Origin: Paramacrobiotus metropolitanus
Taxonomy: Eukaryota; Tardigrada; Eutardigrada; Parachela; Macrobiotidae
NCBI RefSeq assembly: GCF_019649055.1
Contig: NW_026570305.1
Span: forward strand, 186,001 to 250,000
Direction: 5' to 3'
Length of the DNA stretch: 64,000 nucleotides
In this document: in pieces, positions 55,262 through 64,000 of the stretch
Position numbering within the stretch: the stretch's first letter is position 1
How the letters are laid out: each line of letters starts with the position of its first letter
The notes under the pieces: model-generated
What the model was told of the DNA's origin: nothing
Seen by the model: the letters and a program-made list of their open reading frames with translations, nothing else
Databases searched by the model: none
Made by a program: the position numbers and the translations under genes

Positions 55262-56593
55262 ATGCTGGGAATTTTGTATATGGTGGCGCTATTCTCCGGG
55301 CATGTTTATGCCCAGTTTCCGATGCCTGAGGCGTCCGGTTTAACACAGATTTTTGGAGCTAACTGCACCACAGAAGACCAAGTGGAAATTCTCCAGTGTA
55401 GTGCGGCACCAAATCAAACAGCGAAACAGCAGGAAATACTGCAGCAGTTCGGATTTAGTATTTTGGGAAGCAGCCTCACGCATGCCGAGGCGAAACTCAT
55501 ACTTGATGCGACATGCAAGTACGAGTATGTACTACGTACGAAGTACACAAATTTAATTGTTCTCAATTGCACAGTGCACTGCACAGTGTCAACCGCACAG
55601 TCCAAGTAACGGTATTAACTTCTTACCGTTTTGTATATGCTGGATCTCTGGTCTTGCTGACTGCCCGGAACCGGTTGCCGACCGATGCTTCGCGACGCCA
55701 ATGTTGACCTTTATGTATACGATGTACAAAGACCTCCGCCTGATTTGTTCTGCTCCCTCCCGCTATAAGTACTTCACCGAGCTAGTGCGCTGTAATAAAA
55801 TGATGGATCTTTACGGTGTCATGAGAAATGATACTGAAATACCAATCCTGATCAACAAGCTAGTCCGTCTTATCAAAGCATCCCTGGGCGCTAATGAGAA
55901 TATCTCCGATTTTTTGTCTTCGAATCCTCAAGTCTATAATGACAACTTTTGCCGGTATGTACTGTACTGAGCAAGACCAAACAGTATTTATTCAGAAACT
56001 ACAGCTTGCTATACTTTAACAGTATTTTGACTGTCTGTGCTACGCTGCATACGTCTTTCTAATTAAATTTTTTGTAAATGTACTGTACTGTTGCCGAAAC
56101 GGCACTTCCTGTGAAAACTTCTTGATCGATTGTGACTAACTTTAAAAACGGTTTTGACTGTTTCAAGTCCTCACATGATGGGAGCATTTTGATTTACAGG
56201 ATTCTAAATCGTGTCGCCGAAATCATTCCCCTGGTGAAAGTCAGCGCAACATGCGGTTTTAATTGAGGCACGCTACGTGTACGCCAACCTACACTCGCAC
56301 TTCCTCAATTTATACAAATGCGATAGTGAGCAGGCTGCCCCAAGACAACTTCTCGCCCAATCGTCGGTAACTCCACCGTAACCGGAAACCAAGCAGCAGT
56401 AACGACCAACGCGCTGGTGAGCAATACCGCAGCTACTCCGCCGGTTAGCCTACCTCAAACCACCACCCAGATCACCGTCAGCACCAACAGCATCCTCAAG
56501 GATGGTAACGCAGCAACGCCGGTTCATCCAGCAGGTAGATCCGTGTTGGTCAGCCTGGTTTCTTTTACGTTGGGCATTGTGATAGCATACTAA
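55262..56593 (+). pseudogene. Ten-cysteine family member 4, decaying copy
   Basis: Three family exons are recognisable. Exon 1 is 55262-55518: signal peptide MLGILYMVALFSGHVYA, then FGANCTTEDQVEILQC. Upstream in-frame ATGs at 55178 and 55241 are alternatives. Exon 2, homologous from 55640 to 55954, is exactly 315 bases as in members 2 and 3. However, its expected acceptor has no AG (TTTTGTATATG|C); a cryptic acceptor CCGCACAG ending at 55600 would keep the frame and add 13 residues. Exon 3 starts at 56200 after TTTACAG (ILNRVAEIIPLVKVSATCGFN) and hits TGA at 56264-56266. The homologous sequence continues one frame over (EARYVYANLHSHFLNLYKC), and the Thr-rich stalk plus GPI-like tail (VLVSLVSFTLGIVIAY) needs another frame change. 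At least two frameshifts plus a damaged splice site indicate a pseudogene, or a gene making only a truncated product. Confidence 0.72.
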
Positions 56594-57865
56594 TGCAGTT
56601 ATTTGCAAGTACCACGGGAAGCCAGTAACTAGAGTACTCTGTGCAAGTCCCTACTGTGTAGTGCACGCACTGTACTGTGAGTTCACAAATATGTATATAG
56701 CGAGGATATCTAGTGCATTACGATATGAAACCAACTTCTTAGAATATTACTAGCATTCCTGTCATTTGTATATGTAGCCACGACAGCGATCGCATTATTC
56801 ATGGAGACTTGCTGCGCTTTTCACCGTGTAACCGGTTACAAATTACATAAAGGTATAATTCTATCGGTATGCAGTGTACGGCGCGTTTTGGATGCAGAAA
56901 TTAGACGAACCGAACATTGTGTAACACTGAGAAGCTCACTATGCACTACGGCGCTCTTATTAACAGCAAAATGGACACAATACATCAGATATAATTTTTG
57001 TTTTTGAGGATATGTTTGTTGCTGTATAGTTACCAATTCTCAGTTTCACACTACAGTTTGTGCCAGAATTCATGTAGAAACGGCGTAGTAATACATTCTT
57101 GATAATGTTCGAATTACCTCTTAAAAAAATTATAGGTGAACCGTGAGCTACAGTACAATCTTTTTCATAGATTACTAAGCGACGCTTGTTTTTATAAACA
57201 TAATGAGAAATAAGAAGTATCAATGGATTACAATTTGTAACTATCGTATATTATGGAAACTGCTTGTGTGCGTATATTAATTTTGCCGAAGCGAAAACTA
57301 TGGGACGGATGATCTACATATCACATCATTATTTTCTCATATTAGACTATTTTGAAATTTATCTGCTGATAAATTTCAGATTGCTGAATAACGAGACTTT
57401 ACGCACTAATAACGCACTAGTACCGAAAGACTACGCTCCATGACATATCCTTTCTGGTTCCGGTTTTGCTGATTAGCTGAATATTCGCTAAAACCAGAAA
57501 CCATAAGGCAATAAAAAATTAGTGATGTTATACTGTGGTGTTAATCAATATTAGTGTTGTAGCGTTTTCAAAGCCACTGCGATAACTAAAACACAATGCG
57601 CGCAATTTTATGTTAACATTGCACATTAATCTAAAGCAAAGAGTGCAAAGTTCACCGATTGGTTCTTGTCACAAATTGTCCATGTGGTTAATAAAAGAAT
57701 AAGCTACCGATAAACTAATGAATCGTAATGAATACAGCCTAATGATTGCAGGACCTGCAACGGTCCATATAAAGGCCATAACACTCTACAGGCTTCTCAT
57801 TCAGGTCTGGAAATAATTTATTAGTACTACCAGTTGGGCATATACGTGCAACATAAGCTTCGAAA
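56594..57865. other. Intergenic between members 4 and 5
   Basis: Nothing was recognised except the promoter of member 5 near the right end. Confidence 0.45.
57768..57773 (+). promoter_or_regulatory. TATA box of ten-cysteine member 5
   Basis: TATAAA within CCATATAAAGGCC, about 98 bases before the ATG at 57866. Confidence 0.6.
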
Positions 57866-59393
57866 ATGCTGCGAGTTCTCTGTGCTGCTGTTTTGCTCTG
57901 CGGAGCCGTATACGGTCAGCTTGTGGTGCCGAATGTGTCAGAAATGTTTGGACAAATGTTTGGGCCGAACTGTACCAACGCGGATCAGATGGCTTTGTTC
58001 ACTTGCTCAATGGATATGCAGAATCAGACCATGCAGAACGTGGACATCTTTCAGCAGTCAGGAGAAATTTTTATGAGCGGAAACATCACCGAAGCGCAGG
58101 CGAAGGACATCCTCGATGCTTTTTGCGGGTACGGTTACAAACTTACAATACACAACAGTTCTTTGATTTTCCCGGTACTAAAATCAGTATCAAACCATTC
58201 ATAGTATTTCATGCTAACATAATAATTTAAACAAGCAAAACTTTTTATGTTGAGTATTGGCTTATTTCATTTTTGTATTAAATTATCAGTAAACGTGATA
58301 ACGGGCCTAAAATTTTCAGTCGAGCCGAGAGCATATTGTTGAAGTAACGACATGATAGTGTTAGTGAACACAACAAAATTGAAGCCGAGAGCATATTGTT
58401 GAAGTAACGACATGATAGTGTTAGTGAACACAACGGCTAACACAACAAAATTTTTTAATCTAATGCTTCTTTTTTTGCAGATTGATGACCAGCATGATCA
58501 GCTGCATCCGGCCAATTGCCGATCGTTGCTTCACTTCTCCTCTGGCTGACTGGTCATTCCATATGAACGAAGATATGCTGTTGATGTGCGCTGCCGCCAA
58601 CCGCTACCAGTACTTCACGGAGATTGTACGCTGCAATAAGAAACTGGATGTGTACAACACCATCGCTAATGATCCGCAACTGCCGCTCATTGTTGAAGAG
58701 ATCACCAATTTGACTCTGTCATCGATGGGTCCTAACATGAGCAATATTTCCGGCATTATGGACGTGCCTCCTCAAACCTTCATCGCCATCTTTTGCCGGT
58801 ATGCTTTTGAACCGAATTCATTTTAAGGAAACGTGCGCTTAAAAACGGTTTTTTAGCGTATGTCTCTGTTTTGCGGCCGAAATAAAAATTAATGCAACAT
58901 CAGTCGACTTTCGACTAAACTGTGTTACATTGCTAGTTGCGCGTATAAATAACATTTATATGTCGTTTGCAGAATGTTCAGCCGTGTGGAAGAACTAATT
59001 TCTTTGGAAAAGGTCAACGCCACGTGCGGTGTCGGTGCCCATGCAGCCTACACCGATCTTTACAGCTTCGTTCGCAGAATGTACCACTGCGACGGCGAAC
59101 ACCTGAACCACAACGAAAGCACCACCATTCCTCCGTTCGTCAACACCACCGTTGTGGCAGGTAACGAGACAGTGCCAACCCAGACCACCATAGTCCTTCC
59201 GGCCAATGGTACCTCCCCCACCCCGCTCGTTGTCCGTCCCGACAGCACCCAGGCTCCCAACGGCAACGGTACTTCCCCCAACCCCGGTGGTAACGGTAAT
59301 GCCGGAAACTCCATGCAGCTTGCCAGTGGATCCGTCTTCTACAGTCTGATCGCGGTTATCATGGCCATTGTCATGGTACATCGACAGGACTGA
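57866..59393 (+). CDS. Ten-cysteine family member 5, long stalk and GPI tail, three exons
   Basis: 333 residues, the longest member. Exon 1 is 57866-58128 (signal peptide MLRVLCAAVLLCGAVYG), exon 2 is 58481-58798 and exon 3 is 58973-59393. Introns are phase 2 after Cys codons (TGC GG|GTACGG; TGC CG|GTATGC). Cys spacing matches member 2: 10-39-8-7-19-14-(long)-18-20. Conserved blocks are FGPNCTNADQ, MDMQNQT, GNITEAQAK, RPIADRCF, ANRYQYFTEIVRCNKKLDVY, VEELISLEKVNATCG and MYHC. The stalk is about 90 residues of Thr/Pro/Asn/Val with many N-glycosylation sequons and a repeated NGTS-P pattern, then a hydrophobic tail (FYSLIAVIMAIVMV). Intron 1 contains a 60-base tandem duplication. Probably a heavily glycosylated GPI-anchored surface protein; function unknown. 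Confidence 0.85.
58324..58435. repeat. 60-base tandem duplication in intron 1 of member 5
   Basis: The 51-base block from GCCGAGAGCATATTG to GTGAACACAAC (58324-58374) is repeated without change at 58384-58434. The period is 60 and the joining segment is AAAATTGAA. Confidence 0.92.
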
Positions 59394-59720
59394 ACAATGC
59401 TGACAGCCACTTGACAGCAGTTTGTTTGTTATCTTTTACCAAAGTGATCTGTGATCTTTGAAATGTTATAAGAATTGTTTGCTCAGCTGACCTGGAATGT
59501 GGGAATGAGCCGGAATTAATGCTACCATTGATTTACAAGTGCAGTTACTCGTATGGTGGGTTTTTATCTTTGCAATGACATTATTCTATGGTACCGTTTA
59601 TCTGGCGATATATGGTTGTAACTTGTACTGTTATCTGACATGTCCAACAAAAGTTGCAACAACAACAATAGACGACTGACAATCGCTCGTGCTCAGTGTT
59701 AAATGTAGCCGTTGCTTCCT

Positions 59721-59726
59721 AATAAA
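59721..59726 (+). terminator. Polyadenylation signal, probably of member 5
   Basis: AATAAA lies 328 bases after the stop codon of member 5, with no gene between. Confidence 0.4.
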
Positions 59727-60434
59727 GTCCTAACTACCTGTTTTCGTCCGGTGGAATCCATTCAAATGTAATTCTAAAATGATCCCAAATTCGTATCACA
59801 CTATTCTACGCATGTTCATAAATTTTCATATTCAAAGTGCTGTCATTTAAACGCATCGTGTTCAACTGCGATTTAAGTGATACTTCTTCTGAACAATCTA
59901 CAGAGTAAAACACATGCCTCGAGATCGAGACGAAGCATAATAGACTGAACACACTAAGACGTGGACTCCGACCTTTCATAAACAAGTACATTAGTACATA
60001 CAGTACACGTACAAGTACATTAGTACATACATACATGCATGTACGAGTTTACCCCGAGAGACGGTAAACGCAATCATTGCTCAGCAAAAGATTTTTAACT
60101 CGCAGATGCGAAACTTACAAGTTTTAAAGCAAACTATTATTTTGACCATTTTGGTATTGCGCTAAAATGTGAACATATCTTCGCATCTCGATTAACGGTT
60201 TCGAGCAGTACAACGGCAGTACGTAACCGTCGTAAAAACTGGTACTGTAACAAAGGTGCCATAAGTAGCTGTAATCGTATCGAACACGGCCACAACTGCC
60301 CAGTAGAAGAATTTTTTTACTGCACTGCTTGCCAAAACTCTCATCTTCTGCCATACATTGTTCAGTCGACCGGGATCAATCTATTGTGCAGTGGTGAAAG
60401 GGCTGGGCTAGGCTCGCACAGACACTCGCAAAAA

Positions 60435-60525
60435 CTCTGCCGATTGAGGGAATCGAACCCACAACCTCCATAGTTTAATAGTTTCATCTCGGTAGCAGGT
60501 AACCCATTAACCTGCTGTGTTTTGC
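60435..60525 (-). repeat. tRNA-derived SINE-like element or tRNA pseudogene
   Basis: On the minus strand an A-box-like CAGGTTAATGGGTTACCTG (D-arm stem CAGG/CCTG, 60514 downward) is followed 55 bases later by an exact B box, GGTTCGATTCC (60459-60449). This is the spacing of RNA polymerase III internal promoters. The anticodon arm and acceptor stem do not fold, so it is not a working tRNA. It fits a SINE head or a decayed tRNA gene. Confidence 0.55.
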
Positions 60526-62230
60526 ATACACAGCATGGGAATTTAAACCTGGCCGAACACAACATACTCTAAGGCCGAGAGAGGCACTACTAGGCTATCG
60601 GCAAAGCATACAAAATGTATTGAAATATTCTAACGAACGATCCTATAGAGAGCGGATGCCGCTCTGACAGAGGATCTGACGGACGCGTCCGTCGAAAATA
60701 ATATTTTCATCACCACAACGGGCACAGTTGGCAAAGCCAATGTTCGTATACTATATTAAATGCGATCGTACTGCTGTTTTAAACGCTAAGGAAATCACTG
60801 CTAAACCGTATTAATAGATTTATTAGTTGTTTAAATTCGTACATCCACGGTAGACCAACATTACTACTGTATAAAATGCTATATTAAGACTGAAAAACCT
60901 AAACCATATGGTCCGTATGGGGAATGCCCTTTACAATTAGCTGCTATGGCTTTGTTAATTTCATTTGCTCAAAAAAACTGTGCAGCCCAGTTGCAGTGGC
61001 TGTATTAGCCTGGCACCGGAATCATAAAGCTTTTAATTTGGGTGCTAAGTTGACGATAATTGGAACGGACTATGTCACCATACTGCTCTGGATAATAATT
61101 ATACAACAACACCTGTTTGATACCAGATACGGCTCTACGTAAGCGTTTAACAACATGTACTGCCATAGCAGCGGCCGGTAATTAACAGCATTCAAGAAAT
61201 TTACAGTAATTAAATCAGTGACGAAAGAGTGTTTTTGCAAAGTGAGTCGCATTTTCATGGAGATTACGTGTGTAACCTTAGACAAGGTCAAGACTAAGTG
61301 CGGCGGTGATGCTGTAATGTCACATGTCATACGCTTTATCCATGGTTAGGAATGCCGTTTCCTGCACCGTCAAGCTCTAAAATATTTATGAGATTCTCGG
61401 CAGCATACACAACAAATTGGGTGCGTCTCCTGCTCCGTACAAACTGTGGTTGTAGGATCGGTTGCCTACTCATGGCGGCGCGTAGCCATCTGTACCTACT
61501 GCACTCCCAAATGTTTTGTAAACTATATAATGCACTTATTGTAATTAGCCCAAACATCAGCCTGTTGGCGGATATTACGTTTTTAACACTAGTGCCGAAA
61601 ATGATCTCAATGTCGATCTGTTTATTAGAAAATCTGTGTATGGATGATGGAGCATAATAAAGATTTTTGTGTACCGGTATAATATGTAGAGTAGTAACTT
61701 TGTGGAATAACCTTTTGCATGTCATTTTTAAATACTAATTATATATCAACAGGATGAGCAGTAGGCCACGTTATTCCGCGGCACTGCAGCGCGAAATTTC
61801 TTACATTTTACAGCAATTTCCCAAAGTCACCAAGAGCGTCATGTTCTGACCCAAACGCCCCCGGACAGCTGATTGACGAATCATATCCTAGCACTGACGT
61901 TTAAACGGGATTGGGTTTTCGTGTTCTAGCGAGTCATTGTATTAATAATAAGGATTTCCTCTTGGCTAAGACGCTTTAAGGTCCTTCGTTAATTATGGAG
62001 TGTTTTCCTGTAGAAGGCCATTACCTCCTCATTAGCCATGTTGTTTATTATTCAGGAGAACCTTCCTTTCAAATCGCTGCCGACAGCGAGAACGTGTCTT
62101 ATCCTGTAGCGGGCTGCTTTCTTGCAGACCACCGTTATATGACCTCGGTATAAACATTTTCGCTTGCGCGATTTCTGAACAAGCATTCATGGTTAATTTC
62201 TGTTGATAGCTGTGTCAAAGTTGTTTAAAA

Positions 62231-63253
62231 ATGAATAAATCTCTGTCAGCATTTGACCTATCGCAACACTCCCAGTCTAGCAATGACAGCTGCCTGCTAA
62301 CATCGCATGCTGTGTGGGACCTAACGAGCATCTTCACCCTGTTCCAGTTTTTCATAACCTTAACTGTCAATACCGCTGTCCTTCTTGTTTTTGCAGTGCG
62401 ACGCTCATTGTGGACGCCGTTTAATGTATACCTCTTCAACCTGCTGGTGGCCAACGTGCTGTACTGCTTAACCAGCAACATCTTCGATGTCCTGCACGCA
62501 TTTTATCCTGTCTTTTGTTTTGGACGGGCGCTGTGCAATTTGAACATGTACGGTATGTGGGTGGTGACCTTGGTGCAGATGCTTTCGCATCCGTTGATCG
62601 CGCTGAATCGTCTGTGGGCGCTGTGGCTGCCCATTTCCTATCACAACCATTTGACCATTAGAACGGCGGTCGGGTTAAGCGGCATCGTCTGGCTAATTGC
62701 ACACTGTGTTGCTCTGCCCGGACTGATCATGGATATTGCGTTTTACCGGCAAGCGGAAGACCAGTTTGGTTGCAATATTAATTTTGATGCCAGTCGCGGG
62801 CAGAAAACTTGGTTAATATTGATACAGTTCTTCAGTATGATGTGCCTGCTAATTGTGTTGGCTGCGTATCCGTTGATCTACCACAAGGAACGACACCGAA
62901 AAAAGGTCAGATCAACGAAACCCACAGCAACACCGGCAACCGAGGTCTCGACGAACCCGGTTAAGCGAATGTCCAAAGAAATCGCCGTTACGCTTTCTCT
63001 ACACCATAATCCGCGGCGTTCTCGAGCGTTTTTATTGCTGACGGTTTTAACCATCAGTGTCTTCATCAACTGGACAACCGGGGTGTTCTACTACTTCTCG
63101 CAACCGTTCACCGGCTACAGTAATCCGATTCTGGATAGTGTAACGCAGTACACCTTCACCATCCAAGTGGTCGCTGACCCGGTGTTATTTGCGCTGGCGC
63201 TGAAATCTGTGCGCACCGCTATCATTGATATTGTTTGTTCCTGTCGAGCTTGA
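62231..63253 (+). CDS. Rhodopsin-like GPCR, single coding exon
   Basis: 340 residues with seven hydrophobic segments. The N-terminus has sequons (NKS, NDS). TM1 is followed by WTPFNVYLFNLLVANVLY. The TM3 Cys is in GRALCNLNMYGMW, and TM3 ends ALNRLWALWLPISY. TM4 has VALPGLIMDIAFY, the ECL2 Cys is in QFGCNINF, TM5 has MCLLIVLAAYP, and a basic ICL3 is present (KERHRKKVRS). TM6 lacks the usual CWxP and reads VFINWTTG. TM7 has QVVADPVLFALALKSVR. The C-tail is short and ends CSCRA, with possible palmitoylation. It combines features of both subgroups (NRLWAL) and stands alone 19.7 kb from the nearest other receptor. Confidence 0.9.
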   Translation: MNKSLSAFDLSQHSQSSNDSCLLTSHAVWDLTSIFTLFQFFITLTVNTAVLLVFAVRRSLWTPFNVYLFNLLVANVLYCLTSNIFDVLHAFYPVFCFGRALCNLNMYGMWVVTLVQMLSHPLIALNRLWALWLPISYHNHLTIRTAVGLSGIVWLIAHCVALPGLIMDIAFYRQAEDQFGCNINFDASRGQKTWLILIQFFSMMCLLIVLAAYPLIYHKERHRKKVRSTKPTATPATEVSTNPVKRMSKEIAVTLSLHHNPRRSRAFLLLTVLTISVFINWTTGVFYYFSQPFTGYSNPILDSVTQYTFTIQVVADPVLFALALKSVRTAIIDIVCSCRA

Positions 63254-64000
63254 CCTAAGCAATTAGATAGATTCTGGATTCCCGGAAGTTTTTGCGGATT
63301 GCGGAAGTCTTGGGCACGTTTTCTTCATGAAACTGTTTTTGAAATTCAACCTCGCAGCAGGATTATCGGCAATTATCCGTCTTAAAAAGAGATTTCCGTA
63401 ATAGGTCGCTAGCTTTCTTAATATTTAATTGGATTCCTCATATTTAATTGCGTCCCGCTATCGACTACGGACTATGTAATTATTGATTTTTTCGGGCAAG
63501 CATAAAATCGCTTCAGTTTTTGTCGAATACATAAATTTCACTTTAATATGTTCGGCGCAAGGATCATGCCTACGAAGAAAAGATACTGTCATAAAAAATC
63601 AGTAATTCCTTTCTCTTGTCACTATATAAACAGTCACTGATACCTGGTGTTTATTTGAAAATCCATTAACATAAATAAAGTAGCGCCAAATATATTACGC
63701 CTCATTCAACGATTTTAGTCCAGCCAGACGTAGGAGCGCCCGTGAAAGCTGTTAAATTTTCATCTTAAGTGAGTTGATCATTTTACAGTGTGGCGTTCGC
63801 AGAAAGCAGGCATCCGGCTTCGCTTTTGGGAAAGATTTCCTTCGTAATCAATGCCACGGAAATGATGAGCGTTAAAGCCTGGAAAATTGTAAGCGGCAGC
63901 AGAATGCATTAAACCACCAACTCAACGTGAATTATCTGAATACGACATAGCGTTATTTGTCCCCTTATTACATATTTTGCTCACCTTCATAAGAAGTGAC
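63254..64000. other. Right end of window, no gene recognised
   Basis: 3' flank of the last GPCR. Possible TATA-like and AATAAA motifs exist (for example near 63675), but no exon is supported. Confidence 0.4.

Larger units (their letters stand above)
59394..62230. other. Intergenic with SINE-like element and short repeats
   Basis: It contains the member 5 polyadenylation signal, a 28-base-period direct repeat ACAAGTACATTAGTACATAC (59982-60001 and 60010-60029), and a tRNA-derived element at 60435-60525. No protein-coding gene is supported. Confidence 0.5.

Noticed and set aside
1-64000. CRISPR arrays, bacterial operons, rRNA genes and intact tRNA genes
   Set aside because: None seen. Tandem repeats found are single duplications without spacers, and the only tRNA-like sequence lacks a foldable anticodon arm.

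Overview
This window looks like nuclear DNA from an invertebrate animal. Coding regions are split by spliceosomal GT-AG introns of about 80 to 1,200 bases, TATA boxes and AATAAA signals are present, and there are no operons or ribosome binding sites. The gene content (GT92 glycosyltransferases, an HtrL/YibB-type protein, an astacin relative, a Ly6-like protein and many rhodopsin-like receptors) points to an ecdysozoan. A tardigrade is my best guess, but nothing in the sequence proves the species.

Layout. 1-2.4 kb: GT92 glycosyltransferase (-). 5.2-6.4 kb: two-exon class A GPCR (+). 7.4-8.3 kb: HtrL/YibB family protein (-). 9.4-12.3 kb: nine-exon electron transfer flavoprotein alpha subunit (ETFA, +), the one clear housekeeping gene. 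12.9-14.2 kb: secreted Gly/Tyr-rich structural protein (+). 15.1-17.4 kb: five-exon astacin-like protein with all zinc ligands lost, plus a C-terminal extension ending in a cadherin-like segment (-). 17.4-23.9 kb: gene-poor, with a retrotransposon relic. 23.9-30.1 kb: a tandem duplication of a two-gene cassette, a secreted LRR-like protein (+) followed by a GPCR (-). Both genes of the first copy are broken and both of the second copy are intact. 31.7-42.6 kb: five more GPCRs. 43.4-44.4 kb: second GT92 gene (+). 44.9-59.4 kb: five paralogues of a secreted, mostly GPI-tailed ten-cysteine family, interrupted by a 671-bp fold-back element and a Ly6-like gene (-). 62.2-63.3 kb: an eighth intact GPCR.

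Three features stand out. First, the ten-cysteine family has nearly fixed cysteine spacing and two phase-2 introns that each follow a cysteine codon; one member lacks the GPI tail and one is decaying. I do not recognise the family. Second, the GPCRs share unusual core motifs: Asn-Arg instead of Asp-Arg at the end of TM3, Asn at the usual Asp of TM2, and Asp-Pro in TM7. Third, the astacin relative appears to be a pseudoprotease. GPCRs, GPI-tailed proteins and glycosyltransferases lying together suggest a rapidly evolving cell-surface region. That is inference; I see no evidence of one shared pathway.

Exon boundaries were worked out by eye from splice consensus, reading-frame phase and comparison between paralogues inside the window. 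No database search or computation was run.
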